DNA of 64,000 bases from an uncultured Clostridia bacterium (GTDB lineage Bacteria > Bacillota > Clostridia > Christensenellales > UBA1242): positions 372,001 through 436,000 of the forward strand of contig CAKVHT010000001.1 of the NCBI GenBank assembly GCA_934754375.1, given 5' to 3'. The notes beneath the pieces are model-generated. The model worked only from the letters and a program-made list of their open reading frames with translations, had not been told where the DNA came from and made no database searches. Positions 8,109-16,780 of this stretch are shown one piece after another (position 1 is the stretch's first letter; every line of letters begins with the position of its first letter). Made by a program: the position numbers and the translations under genes.

Positions 8109-9029
8109 ATGAGAATTGTGTTTTTTGGCACTGGAGATTTCAGTGTTGAGATTTTAAAAAGTTTGGTTGAAAGTGGCAAAGAAATTGTCGCTGTTGTTTC
8201 TCAACCAGATAAGGTTAATGGGCGCAATGGAAAGGTTACATTTTCGGCAATCAAGCAATATTGCATTCAAAATAACTTAAAATTGTTTCAATTTGAAAAA
8301 CTAAATAGAGATGGCGAAAAAGATTTAAAATCGGTCAATGCAGATGTATTTATAACTGCAAGTTATGGTCAAATTATCAGGCAAAATATTTTAGATATTC
8401 CACGACTTGGCATTTATAATGTGCATGCAAGTTTGCTTCCTAAATACCGTGGTTCATCTCCAATTCAATGGGCAATTATGAACGGTGAAAAAGTCACAGG
8501 CATAACAATTATGAAAACAGAATTAGGGTTGGATTGCGGTGACATGTATTTGCAAAAACAAATTAATATAGAAGATTGTGATACATCATCTAGTGTATTT
8601 AAAAAACTTGCAACACTAGGGGCTGAATGTATTAATGAGTTTTTGGATAATTTTGATTTTTATATTCAACATGGTATAAGGCAAGATGAAAGCCAAATGA
8701 CATATTATCCAATGATAAAAAAAGAAGATTATTTACTTGATTTTGCGCAAAATTCAGTTGATATTATAAATAAAATTAGGGCGTTGGAAAGTTGCTATTT
8801 TATATATAAAGATATGCGCTTTAAAGTTTTGCAAGCAAGGTTGAGTGAAGGTTCTGGAAAGCCAAAAGAAATTTTAAATTGCAACTCAAAATCAGGTCTT
8901 ATTATTGCAACAAATGATGGTGCAATTGAGATAGAAACAATTCAGCCAGAAGGCAAACAAAAAATGCCAGCAAAAGCTTACATGAACGCAAATAAATTTG
9001 CAAAAGGTGATTTGATTGAAAATATTTAG
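8109..9029 (+). CDS. fmt: Methionyl-tRNA formyltransferase
   Basis: Formylates initiator Met-tRNA using 10-formyltetrahydrofolate. 306 residues, usual length. Catalytic-site motif HASLLPKYRGSSPIQ begins at about residue 106, and the later D of LGLDCGDM is conserved; the C-terminal OB-like domain spans about 205-300. GAGGA lies about 12 nt upstream inside def. The 3' end overlaps rlmN by 14 nt. rsmB, often next in this operon, is absent. Confidence 0.96.
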   Translation: MRIVFFGTGDFSVEILKSLVESGKEIVAVVSQPDKVNGRNGKVTFSAIKQYCIQNNLKLFQFEKLNRDGEKDLKSVNADVFITASYGQIIRQNILDIPRLGIYNVHASLLPKYRGSSPIQWAIMNGEKVTGITIMKTELGLDCGDMYLQKQINIEDCDTSSSVFKKLATLGAECINEFLDNFDFYIQHGIRQDESQMTYYPMIKKEDYLLDFAQNSVDIINKIRALESCYFIYKDMRFKVLQARLSEGSGKPKEILNCNSKSGLIIATNDGAIEIETIQPEGKQKMPAKAYMNANKFAKGDLIENI

Positions 9030-10035
9030 TGATTATAGTCTTGAAGAATTGAAAAAAGAATTGGCAGATATCCCAGCATTTCGTGCCAAGCAAATCTTTG
9101 ATGCAGTTTTGCAAGCAAAAGACTATGATTCAATTAATTTCAGTGCTGATTTAAAAGCGAGATTATCCAAAGAGTATATTTTAAAACCTGTTGAAATTTT
9201 CAAAGTTTACACAAGCAAGGACGGCACAAAAAAATATCTTTTAAAATTGCATGATAACAATTTGGTTGAAAGTGTATTTTTGCATCAAAATTATGGCAAT
9301 ACAATTTGCTTGTCAACACAGGTTGGTTGCAGAATGGGGTGCAAGTTTTGTGCTTCAACCTTAAATGGGCTGATAAGGAATTTGACCGCTGGCGAAATGC
9401 TTTCAATAATTGCTTGTTTAAATGCTGATAATGGCAAATGTTCTGACCGCAATTTTTCAAACATAGTTTTGATGGGCAGTGGTGAGCCCCTTGACAATTT
9501 TGATAATGTTGTAAAATGGCTTAGCATGATAACCGATAAAAAAGGTTTTAATGTAAGTGAACGCAATATTTCACTTTCAACCTGTGGTCTGGTTGATAAA
9601 ATTTATGATTTGGCAAAACTTAATTTCAACATAACACTCTGTATCTCATTGCACGCTACCGATGATGAAACTAGAAAAACAATTATGCCGATAGCCAACA
9701 GATACACAATTGCAGAAATTATTAAAGCTGTTAAAGAATATGTTAAAATTAATAATCGTCGAGTTGTATTTGAATATTGCTTGATTGATGGTGTAAACAA
9801 TAGAGAGCAGGATATTTTGGCATTAAAAACATTAACAAAAGGCTTTAAGTCTCACGTCAATGTTATTTGCCTTAATCCAAATGGTGGTAGCCTTAAAGCA
9901 ACAACAAAACAGCAAGCCATTGATTTTGTTGAGCGATTAAACAATGAAGGTGTAAGTGCAACTTTGCGCAGAAGCCAGGGCGATGATATTGCCGGAGCAT
10001 GTGGAATGTTGCGTGCAAAACATTTGCAAGATTAG
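9016..10035 (+). CDS. rlmN: Dual-specificity 23S rRNA/tRNA adenine C2-methyltransferase RlmN
   Basis: Radical SAM enzyme that methylates A2503 of 23S rRNA and A37 of some tRNAs. 339 residues. The [4Fe-4S] cysteines C105, C109 and C112 lie in GCRMGCKFC, and the methyl-carrying cysteine is C329 in GACGML. The start is TTG at 9016, supported by AAAGGTGA 7 nt upstream inside fmt; no ATG lies before the conserved SLEEL start region. Last gene of the rpoZ-to-rlmN run. Confidence 0.96.
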   Translation: MKIFSDYSLEELKKELADIPAFRAKQIFDAVLQAKDYDSINFSADLKARLSKEYILKPVEIFKVYTSKDGTKKYLLKLHDNNLVESVFLHQNYGNTICLSTQVGCRMGCKFCASTLNGLIRNLTAGEMLSIIACLNADNGKCSDRNFSNIVLMGSGEPLDNFDNVVKWLSMITDKKGFNVSERNISLSTCGLVDKIYDLAKLNFNITLCISLHATDDETRKTIMPIANRYTIAEIIKAVKEYVKINNRRVVFEYCLIDGVNNREQDILALKTLTKGFKSHVNVICLNPNGGSLKATTKQQAIDFVERLNNEGVSATLRRSQGDDIAGACGMLRAKHLQD

Positions 10036-10112
10036 CTTGTTAAAATAACCTTATGTTAAGACAAATATTTTGATTTATGGTTAAAAGGTTCAAAATTCTA
10101 TCTATAAAATTA

Positions 10113-10143
10113 TAAAAAAACGGGGCATTAAGTCCCATTTTTT
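10113..10143. terminator. Bidirectional terminator between rlmN and the minus-strand gene
   Basis: GGGG (10122-10125) pairs with TCCC (10132-10135) around a 7-nt loop. A7 on the left and T7 on the right give a U-tract for either strand, suiting the convergent rlmN and hypothetical gene. Confidence 0.7.
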
Positions 10144-10198
10144 ATGTGTTTATTTAAAAATTAAATTTGTAATGCAAAATAATTTAATGAATAAAATG

Positions 10199-10660
10199 TT
10201 AGATGTCAAAAACATCAATATTTTTATCAAGAGAAGAATAACACCAGTTCCAATAAATACTGCTTGCAAGATCCATGCAATATGTGTGCAAAATTGAAAG
10301 ATAAGTTATCAAAGATTCTTCATTCTTTATTATGTGTCGGCGATTTACTTTTTCCAACAAACCATCATTATTAACAGGTTGTCTGTCTATTTGTTTTTTG
10401 ATAAACAGTTCATTTTCAAGTATAAATTTTGTCAACGTAACAATGTCATTTCTTTTATGAACATAAGACGCAAATTTATTGTTCAATTCAATATTGCATT
10501 TCAAGTCATAAAACAATGCACTTAATTTGTTTAGCAGTTTGATTTGAGAAGTGTCCTTTTCAAGTTTATAAGCTTTGTTGTATAAATAAACACATTTATT
10601 GTAGCAATCAAATATATCGTTGTGAATGGTTGATTGATTTTTATGTTTAATTTGTTTCAT
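10199..10660 (-). CDS. Hypothetical helical protein, minus strand
   Basis: Not recognised. 153 residues from the ATG at 10660, supported by AGGAGA 5 nt upstream; an earlier in-frame ATG at 10693 lacks a site and lies upstream of the predicted transcription start. The sequence is Lys/Asn/Ile/Leu-rich, with no glycine- or proline-rich loops or signal peptide, and looks wholly alpha-helical. It has a near-consensus promoter and a shared terminator, so it is an independent transcription unit. It stands between rlmN and rpe, where stp, prkC and rsgA sit in many Bacillota. Confidence 0.75.
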   Translation of the reverse strand: MKQIKHKNQSTIHNDIFDCYNKCVYLYNKAYKLEKDTSQIKLLNKLSALFYDLKCNIELNNKFASYVHKRNDIVTLTKFILENELFIKKQIDRQPVNNDGLLEKVNRRHIIKNEESLITYLSILHTYCMDLASSIYWNWCYSSLDKNIDVFDI

Positions 10661-10678
10661 AAATTCTCCTGGACCTTG

Positions 10679-10706
10679 ATTATACCATCGCAATAAAATT
10701 TGTCAA
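10679..10706 (-). promoter_or_regulatory. Promoter of the minus-strand hypothetical gene
   Basis: On the minus strand: TTGACA (10706-10701), 16-bp spacer, TATAAT (10684-10679). The transcript would begin just before the AGGAGA ribosome binding site. Confidence 0.85.
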
Positions 10707-10796
10707 TACAATAAACTAATATATCTTAAAAATTACATACAAAGACAAATATTTTAGATGACTTATTTGAAAATTGTTTTGTTTTTTAGTGTTTTG

Positions 10797-10805
10797 TGCT
10801 AAAAT
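10797..10805 (+). promoter_or_regulatory. Extended -10 element of rpe
   Basis: TGCTAAAAT, a TGn-extended -10. No good -35 at 16-18 bp; TTGTTT at 10774-10779 is 20 bp away. Confidence 0.5.
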
Positions 10806-10824
10806 AACCTAAATAGGAGTTATT

Positions 10825-11481
10825 GTGAAAAAAATAGTTGTTTCAGCATCAAGTTTGCCAGCAGGCAGAAATATGTCAAGCCAGGTTGAATATTTGGAAC
10901 GTGTTTCAAATTATGGTGCAGACATGTATCATTTTGATGTTATGGACGGTGTTTTTGTAAAATATAAAACTGTTGACCATGCTTATCTTGAACAGTTGAA
11001 AGAGCGCACGGTTTTGCTTTTTGATTGCCATTTGATGGTGAAAGAGCCTGAAAAAGTGGTTGATAAATATATAAAAGCGGGCGCAAATATAATAACTTTT
11101 CATCAAGAAGTTTTAGATGAAGAACATACACATAAATTGATCCGTCATATCAAAAAGAAAGGTGTAATGGCTGGCCTTGCTATCGACCTTGATACAGATA
11201 TATCAAAAGTTGACCCATTCTTGAAAGAACTTGACATGGTGTTAATTATGTCTGTAAAAGCAGGCAAAGGTGGGCAAGAATTTCAAAAGTCAGCTTTACC
11301 AAAAATCAAATATGTTCGTGAAAAAAATCCAAATATTTTGATTGAGGTTGACGGAGGTATCAATGACAAAACGTCTGCGCAGGTTGTACGTGCTGGGGCA
11401 GATATTGTTGTTAGTGGCAGTTTTATTTATAATAATGATGCTTATGAATCAATTCAAAAGTTAAAGGGAAACAATGGATAA
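10825..11481 (+). CDS. rpe: Ribulose-phosphate 3-epimerase
   Basis: TIM-barrel enzyme of the pentose phosphate pathway, interconverting ribulose 5-phosphate and xylulose 5-phosphate. 218 residues. Conserved FDVMDGVFV (active-site Asp), DCHLMV (metal-ligand His) and VDGGI (second catalytic Asp) are present. GTG start at 10825, with AGGAG 5 nt upstream. The 3' end overlaps rsmE by 8 nt, giving an rpe-rsmE-mtaB operon of overlapping genes. Confidence 0.95.
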   Translation: MKKIVVSASSLPAGRNMSSQVEYLERVSNYGADMYHFDVMDGVFVKYKTVDHAYLEQLKERTVLLFDCHLMVKEPEKVVDKYIKAGANIITFHQEVLDEEHTHKLIRHIKKKGVMAGLAIDLDTDISKVDPFLKELDMVLIMSVKAGKGGQEFQKSALPKIKYVREKNPNILIEVDGGINDKTSAQVVRAGADIVVSGSFIYNNDAYESIQKLKGNNG

Positions 11482-12184
11482 TAGATATTATTTTGAAAAG
11501 CCAACAACTGCAAAGGAATTTAATGTTCCTTTTTCTTTTTGTTTATCAGGGCAAGAAGCACAACATTTGATAAAAGTTCGCCGTGCAAAATTGGGTGATA
11601 AAATTGTTGCGTTTTGTGGTGATGGCTTTGACTATAATTTTATTGTTAAAGAAATTTTAAAAGATAAAGTTTTGTTAGAATTAGTTGATAAAATACCCAA
11701 TAAGTCATTTGTTTCGCCTGATATCACCGTATATTTGGCGATGATTAAAAACGAAGCTTTGGTTGAAGCAATAGACCATTTGGCAGAACTTAATGTAAAA
11801 CATGTCAAATTGTTCAAAGCAGATTTTTCTGTTGCAACTTTTGATAACAAAAAACTTGAAAAATTAAAACAAACTGCAATTCAAGCCAGCAAGCAAAGTG
11901 AACGTGCGGATATAATGCAGATTGAGATAATTGACAAAAAACAGATAAAGGCAGAAAATAACAAAAACGTATTTTTTGCTTATGAAAATTCCACTGGCAA
12001 GATTGATAAATTCAGTGGCAATTTTGCCCTTATAATTGGTCCAGAAGGTGGCTTTTCAGCAGACGAGGTTGAATACTTTTCATCTTTTGCAAAAAATGTA
12101 AGTTTAGGCAACACCATTTTGCGTGCTGAAGTTGCATGTGTGGTTGGTGTTAGCATTTTAAAGGCGGTGGGGAATGCGTGCTAG
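11474..12184 (+). CDS. rsmE: 16S rRNA m3U1498 methyltransferase RsmE
   Basis: SPOUT-class methyltransferase acting on U1498 of 16S rRNA. 236 residues: an N-terminal PUA-like RNA-binding region (HLIKVRRAKLGD at about 32-43), then the knotted SPOUT domain with IGPEGGF near residue 188 and LGNTILRAEVA near 213, the SAM-binding knot. Overlaps rpe at its start and mtaB at its end, so the three are translationally coupled. Confidence 0.95.
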   Translation: MDNRYYFEKPTTAKEFNVPFSFCLSGQEAQHLIKVRRAKLGDKIVAFCGDGFDYNFIVKEILKDKVLLELVDKIPNKSFVSPDITVYLAMIKNEALVEAIDHLAELNVKHVKLFKADFSVATFDNKKLEKLKQTAIQASKQSERADIMQIEIIDKKQIKAENNKNVFFAYENSTGKIDKFSGNFALIIGPEGGFSADEVEYFSSFAKNVSLGNTILRAEVACVVGVSILKAVGNAC

Positions 12185-13412
12185 TGTGGTAACCTTGGGT
12201 TGCAAGGTAAATGAATATGAAAGTCAATCGATAATGAACCAGTTGAAGCAAGCGGGATATGAGATTTTTGAAGGTCTTGTTCCTGCTGACGTTTATGTTG
12301 TAAACACATGTGCTGTTACAAACACAGGTGAAAAAAAATCAAAGCAGGTGCTTGCGAAACTTGAAAAATTGAATCCAAATGCAAAAATAGTTGTGTGTGG
12401 TTGTGCAGTGCAAAACAACCCTGCCAAATTTTTAAGCAATCCCAATGTTATTGCTTTAACAGGCAACAATGGTAAAAATAGGATAATGGAATTTATCAAC
12501 AATCAAAATAAGGTTTTGCCCGATTTGGAACATGCAGAATATGACGATATGCCACGCCCAATTGAGACTCGTACTCGTCAATATATTAAAATTCAAGATG
12601 GTTGCAATTATTTTTGTTCATATTGCCTTATACCTTATGTCAGGGGCAGAAGTAGAAGCCGAGAATTGAACGATATTTTGGCAGAAATAAAAGAAACAAA
12701 AGCCAGCGAAATTGTGCTTACAGGCATCAATATGAGTGATTATCGCATAGATGGCAAATTGGCACTTGCAGAATTAATAAAAAACGTGGATATGCTTGGC
12801 AAACGATTTAGAATATCTTCAATTGAGTGCAATATCCTTGATGATGAGATGTTTGCAGTGCTCAAAAATTGCAAAAATTTTTGTCCACATTTTCATTTAA
12901 GTTTGCAATCTGCTTGTAATGATACGTTAAAAAGGATGAATAGGCGCTACACAATCGAGAAGTTTATCGAAATAACAGATAGAATTAAAAAGGAATTTCC
13001 TTCTGCGTGTATATCAACAGACTTGATTGTTGGTTTTAAGGGAGAAACTGACCAAGAATTTGAAGACACATTCAAAAATTTAAAAAGAATAGGTTTTGAT
13101 TTTATGCACATCTTCCCATATAGTGTGCGCTCTGGCACAGTTGCAAGCAGAATGGGTGGGGACGTTGACCCTAAAGTTGTCAAAGAACGTGAAAGACGCC
13201 TTCAACAATTAAATGCAGAATTTAAACAAAAATTCTTTAAGAAAAATACAAACACTGCACACAAACTTTTGGTTGAAATTGTTGACGAAAACTATTCAAT
13301 AGGCTATACTGATAATTATATATATACATATTTGCCAGCAAAGCATGAAGTTGGCGAAATTGTTGATATAACACTAAAAAAGCCATATAAAAAAGGCATG
13401 CTTGCAGAGTAA
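12174..13412 (+). CDS. mtaB: tRNA t6A37 methylthiotransferase MtaB
   Basis: Radical SAM enzyme converting t6A37 to ms2t6A37 in tRNA. 412 residues. The N-terminal methylthiotransferase domain carries cluster cysteines C10 (TLGCKVN), C46 (NTCAVT) and one near 80 (VCGCA); the radical SAM cysteines are C144, C148 and C151 in GCNYFCSYC; a TRAM-like C-terminal domain follows. The TLGCKVNEYES start is characteristic of MtaB rather than MiaB. Overlaps the end of rsmE by 11 nt. No clear terminator follows. Confidence 0.93.
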   Translation: MRASVVTLGCKVNEYESQSIMNQLKQAGYEIFEGLVPADVYVVNTCAVTNTGEKKSKQVLAKLEKLNPNAKIVVCGCAVQNNPAKFLSNPNVIALTGNNGKNRIMEFINNQNKVLPDLEHAEYDDMPRPIETRTRQYIKIQDGCNYFCSYCLIPYVRGRSRSRELNDILAEIKETKASEIVLTGINMSDYRIDGKLALAELIKNVDMLGKRFRISSIECNILDDEMFAVLKNCKNFCPHFHLSLQSACNDTLKRMNRRYTIEKFIEITDRIKKEFPSACISTDLIVGFKGETDQEFEDTFKNLKRIGFDFMHIFPYSVRSGTVASRMGGDVDPKVVKERERRLQQLNAEFKQKFFKKNTNTAHKLLVEIVDENYSIGYTDNYIYTYLPAKHEVGEIVDITLKKPYKKGMLAE

Positions 13413-13523
13413 AATAAGCATCAACATAGCATAAAAAAGCTTTTTAAGCATGAAAGCAAAAGTTATCAGCAAGAAATAAAATCTGAACCATAAAAATTTG
13501 ATTGAGAAAAGGAGATATCAAAA

Positions 13524-13859
13524 ATGGAAGAATGTGTATTTTGCAAAATCAGAAAAGGGGAGTTGCCAAGCACAATTTTATATAAAGATGATGATTTTAT
13601 GATTATCAAAGATATAAATCCTCAGGCAAAAGTTCACTTGATTGCAATTCCAACTGAACATGTGCCAACTATTGATGTAATGACTGATGAAGGCACAGCA
13701 TTGCTTGGCAAAATCATGGGCGAAATCAGCCACATGCAAGCAGAATTGGGGCTTACAAATGGCTATCGTTTGGTGATTAATCAAGGCGAAGATGCTGGGC
13801 AAACAGTTGGTCATGTGCATATTCACATTCTCGGTGGCGAGAAACTTAAGGAATTTTAA
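13524..13859 (+). CDS. hinT: HIT-family purine nucleoside phosphoramidase
   Basis: Histidine-triad nucleotide-binding protein that hydrolyses AMP-lysine and related adducts. 111 residues, the HinT size. The triad HVHIHILGG is at about residues 97-105, and CVFCKI near the N-terminus is a common HinT feature. AAAAGGAGA lies upstream of the ATG. Neighbour of rpsU, as in many Clostridia. Confidence 0.95.
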   Translation: MEECVFCKIRKGELPSTILYKDDDFMIIKDINPQAKVHLIAIPTEHVPTIDVMTDEGTALLGKIMGEISHMQAELGLTNGYRLVINQGEDAGQTVGHVHIHILGGEKLKEF

Positions 13860-13886
13860 TTATTAAAAGATTTTTTGCAAAAAACA

Positions 13887-13915
13887 TTGACAATAGCTTT
13901 ATTTTAACTTATAAT
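13887..13915 (+). promoter_or_regulatory. rpsU promoter
   Basis: TTGACA at 13887-13892, 17-bp spacer, TATAAT at 13910-13915. Consensus on both hexamers. Confidence 0.9.
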
Positions 13916-13953
13916 ATGTTCTAGTTTAGATCTAAAAGTGGGTGAAATAGGAT

Positions 13954-14142
13954 ATGACAACAATTCGTTGTGGTGAAAACGAATCAATCGAAAGCGCATT
14001 GAAACGTTTTAAACGTAAATGCCAAAAAGACGGCATCATCGGTGACTTGAAAAAGAAACAAGAATACGTTAAACCAAGTGTTGCAAAAAAAGAAAAACAA
14101 AAAGCAGCACGCAAACGTGCGATGAAAAAATCAAGATATTAA
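13954..14142 (+). CDS. rpsU: Ribosomal protein bS21
   Basis: Small-subunit protein S21, which helps mRNA initiation near the anti-Shine-Dalgarno end of 16S rRNA. 62 residues, very basic, with the family pattern NESIESALKRFKRKC near the start and KKSRY at the end. The ribosome binding site is weak (AGGAT directly before the ATG). It has its own promoter and strong terminator. Confidence 0.97.
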   Translation: MTTIRCGENESIESALKRFKRKCQKDGIIGDLKKKQEYVKPSVAKKEKQKAARKRAMKKSRY

Positions 14143-14151
14143 TCTTAAAGG

Positions 14152-14177
14152 AGCGCCAAATTGTTGGCGCTTTTTTA
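14152..14177 (+). terminator. rpsU terminator
   Basis: AGCGCCAA (14152-14159), loop ATTG, TTGGCGCT (14164-14171), then a run of Ts. Confidence 0.95.
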
Positions 14178-14330
14178 ATGTAACTAAAATATTGGATAGT
14201 TAAAAGTGGATTTAAGTGCTTTTATTCATTGGCTAAACAATAATGATTGATGTACTAAATTTTTTGTGTTTGTAATTGATAATCAAAACACAAAAGGGCA
14301 ACAAAATTTATTTAGATTTATTTAAATGTT

Positions 14331-14358
14331 TGCGTTTGTTTTTTTTGTGTGATATAAT
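14331..14358 (+). promoter_or_regulatory. Putative pcrA promoter
   Basis: TTGCGT at 14331-14336, 16-bp spacer, TATAAT at 14353-14358. The -35 is weak. Confidence 0.55.
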
Positions 14359-14476
14359 TTAAATATAAAGCATGGAAGTTTTGTTTGATAGTTAAAGTTT
14401 TTAAGATAAAAGCCTTAAATTGACTCAATAGCAAAAGTAATTCTGTGTGAAATTTTTTTTAATCCAAAGGAGCAAT

Positions 14477-16774
14477 ATGGACTATCGCACACTGCTTAAT
14501 GATGAACAATATCAGGCCGTAACAGCAACAGACGGCCCTGTTTTGGTTAGCGCTGGTGCTGGCAGTGGGAAGACACGTTTGCTTACTTATCGCATCGCAT
14601 ATTTGATCACAGAACGTGGTGTTCCTGCCTATAAAATATTGGCAATAACATTCACAAACAAGGCTGCTGGGGAAATGAAAGACAGGATAACAAAAATTGC
14701 CCCCGATGGCGATATGGTTACCGTTTGCACATTCCACAGTTTTTGTGCGCGTATGCTTCGTACGTATGCAAGTTTCCTAAAAGGATATAAAGAAAATTTT
14801 ACCATTTTTAGTGAAACGGATACTGCAAAAATTTTTAAAGATATTTTTAAGCAGATGAATATCACAGACGAAGATACAAAATGTAAATTTAAACATAACC
14901 TTTCAACAATCAAGAATGAGAATATGACAGTTGAAGAGTATGCAAATATTAATAGATATGACCATTCAATGCCAGAATTTGTTAAGTTTTTTAATCTTTA
15001 TCAAGATGAATTGAAAAAAAATAATGCAATGGACTTTGATGATTTGCTTATAAATTTTTATCAACTGATTTCCACCACACCAGAAGTGTTGGATAGCATA
15101 CAAAATAAATACACTTATTTTAGTGTTGACGAGTTTCAGGACACAAACAAACTTCAGTATGACATTGTAAAATTGCTTGCATCTCGCACAAGAAATTTAT
15201 TGATAGTTGGCGATGAAGACCAATCTATTTATGGTTGGAGAGGTGCAAATATTGACAATATATTCAATTTCCAACGAGATTTTAGTGATGCAAAAGTTTT
15301 TAAACTTGAACAGAACTACAGAAGCACAAAAAAAATTCTAGACCGTGCAAATTTAATTATCAAAAACAACAAAAACCGTTTAGATAAACAACTTTACACA
15401 AACAATGAAGAGGGCAGTGAAGTATATTATTATCCTGCACAGAGTGAAACAGACGAAGCAGATTTTGTTGTTCGCAATATCATTCGTATGCACACAGCTG
15501 GCACACCTTATCATGAAATGGCAATTTTGATGCGCCTTAATGCCTTGTCACGTGCTTTTGAAGAAAAACTTTTGGCATACAATATCCCACATATCATGTA
15601 TAACGGTTTCAAATTTTTTGAACGTGCAGAAATTAAAAGTGTTTTGGCATATTTAACAGCTTTGGTAAATCCAGATGATGATGTGAGTTTTTTAAGGATA
15701 ATCAATTTCCCAAAACGAGGTATTGGGGATACAAGTATTGCGAAATTAACAGAAATAGCAACAAAGGATAAAGTTTCACTTAAACAAGTTGTTATGGATA
15801 TTGATAAACAAATTTTGCCAAAGGCATTGAAAGACAAACTGATACCTTTAAGAGATTTGCTTGTTGATTTGCAAAACAATATGAATACCATGGGTATGTA
15901 TGATTTCTTTACATATCTTTTGGAACAGGCAAAAATTACAGAATCATTTGATTTAAACAATGAACAAGAATACGAACGTTCCTTAAACGTAAACTCACTT
16001 GCAAATTCTGTTAGAGAGTTTGAAGAAAACAATCAAGGGGCAACAATAGTAGATTATCTTCAGTCGGTGACACTTTCAAGTGCAATGGACACAGATGATG
16101 GCGAAGGTGTGGTTATAGCAACAATCCACGGGGCAAAAGGGCTTGAATTTGACACTGTTTTTGTTGTTGGGTGCGAAGAAAAAATTTTTCCTATCAGTAG
16201 AGATGACGAAACAGATTTGGAAGAAGAACGCAGACTTATGTACGTTGCAGTTACACGTGCAAAAAAGGACTTGTTTTTGACATCAAGTTCATCACGATTT
16301 ATGTACGGCAAAAGGGAATTTAGTGTAAAATCTAGGTTTCTTTATGAACTTAATTTGGCAAAAGAAAGGCAAATAAATTCAGGCTTCAATTCATACAATA
16401 ACTATAATAATTTTAATAATTATGATGACTATGACGAATATAATTATGGTCATAGCAATAGTCAAGATTACAATTCAAATTCTTTTAAATCTTACAAGAC
16501 TTACAAAACAAATCAAGGAGACAATATGAACAACTTACAAACAAATACAAACAAAGTTTTTAACTATACATTTGGCAAAGATACTGTTGAAAAGAAAACA
16601 ATAGATTTTTCAAAAATCAAATTAGGTGCCAAAGTCAGCCACCCTAAATTTGGCGATGGTGTGATAACAGAAATCACACCTAATAGTAGCAACCATTGTG
16701 TTAAAATCAAATTTGATTTGGTTGGCGAAAAAATGCTTTCTTTAGAATACGCACCAATAGAATTTAAGGATTAA
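14477..16774 (+). CDS. pcrA: ATP-dependent DNA helicase PcrA/UvrD
   Basis: Superfamily 1A 3'-5' helicase for repair and for removing obstacles from DNA. 765 residues. Walker A AGAGSGKT is at 26-33; TFTNKAA, DEFQDTN, GDEDQSIYGWRGA and YVAVTRAK are the family motifs. An Asn/Tyr/Asp-rich low-complexity linker (about 633-690) separates the motor from a C-terminal PcrA Tudor-like domain (KLGAKVSHPKFGDG), which in B. subtilis binds RNA polymerase. The start is the ATG at 14477 with AAAGGAGC; an upstream GTG at 14447 is unsupported. pcrA-ligA order is standard. Confidence 0.96.
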   Translation: MDYRTLLNDEQYQAVTATDGPVLVSAGAGSGKTRLLTYRIAYLITERGVPAYKILAITFTNKAAGEMKDRITKIAPDGDMVTVCTFHSFCARMLRTYASFLKGYKENFTIFSETDTAKIFKDIFKQMNITDEDTKCKFKHNLSTIKNENMTVEEYANINRYDHSMPEFVKFFNLYQDELKKNNAMDFDDLLINFYQLISTTPEVLDSIQNKYTYFSVDEFQDTNKLQYDIVKLLASRTRNLLIVGDEDQSIYGWRGANIDNIFNFQRDFSDAKVFKLEQNYRSTKKILDRANLIIKNNKNRLDKQLYTNNEEGSEVYYYPAQSETDEADFVVRNIIRMHTAGTPYHEMAILMRLNALSRAFEEKLLAYNIPHIMYNGFKFFERAEIKSVLAYLTALVNPDDDVSFLRIINFPKRGIGDTSIAKLTEIATKDKVSLKQVVMDIDKQILPKALKDKLIPLRDLLVDLQNNMNTMGMYDFFTYLLEQAKITESFDLNNEQEYERSLNVNSLANSVREFEENNQGATIVDYLQSVTLSSAMDTDDGEGVVIATIHGAKGLEFDTVFVVGCEEKIFPISRDDETDLEEERRLMYVAVTRAKKDLFLTSSSSRFMYGKREFSVKSRFLYELNLAKERQINSGFNSYNNYNNFNNYDDYDEYNYGHSNSQDYNSNSFKSYKTYKTNQGDNMNNLQTNTNKVFNYTFGKDTVEKKTIDFSKIKLGAKVSHPKFGDGVITEITPNSSNHCVKIKFDLVGEKMLSLEYAPIEFKD

Positions 16775-16780
16775 TTGGAT

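Larger units (their letters stand above)
14143..14476. other. Intergenic region between rpsU and pcrA
   Basis: 334 bp without a gene. It holds the rpsU terminator (14152-14177), a 10-bp inverted repeat TTTTGTGTTT / AAACACAAAA (14262-14271 and 14286-14295) of unknown role, and the putative pcrA promoter (14331-14358). The ~120-nt pcrA leader shows no structure I can support. Confidence 0.7.

Noticed and set aside
14262..14295. Inverted repeat TTTTGTGTTT / AAACACAAAA as a terminator
   Set aside because: 14-nt loop, A-run rather than T-run after the plus-strand stem, and no convergent gene on the minus strand.
15511..16032. 173-residue minus-strand open frame
   Set aside because: Lies wholly within pcrA, whose frame has clear helicase motifs; Ser/Leu/Phe-rich antisense composition and no start signals.
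16381..16560. Possible short tandem repeat array (AAT/TAT-rich) in pcrA
   Set aside because: Irregular codon-level repeats in a coding linker, no fixed unit; treated as protein low complexity.
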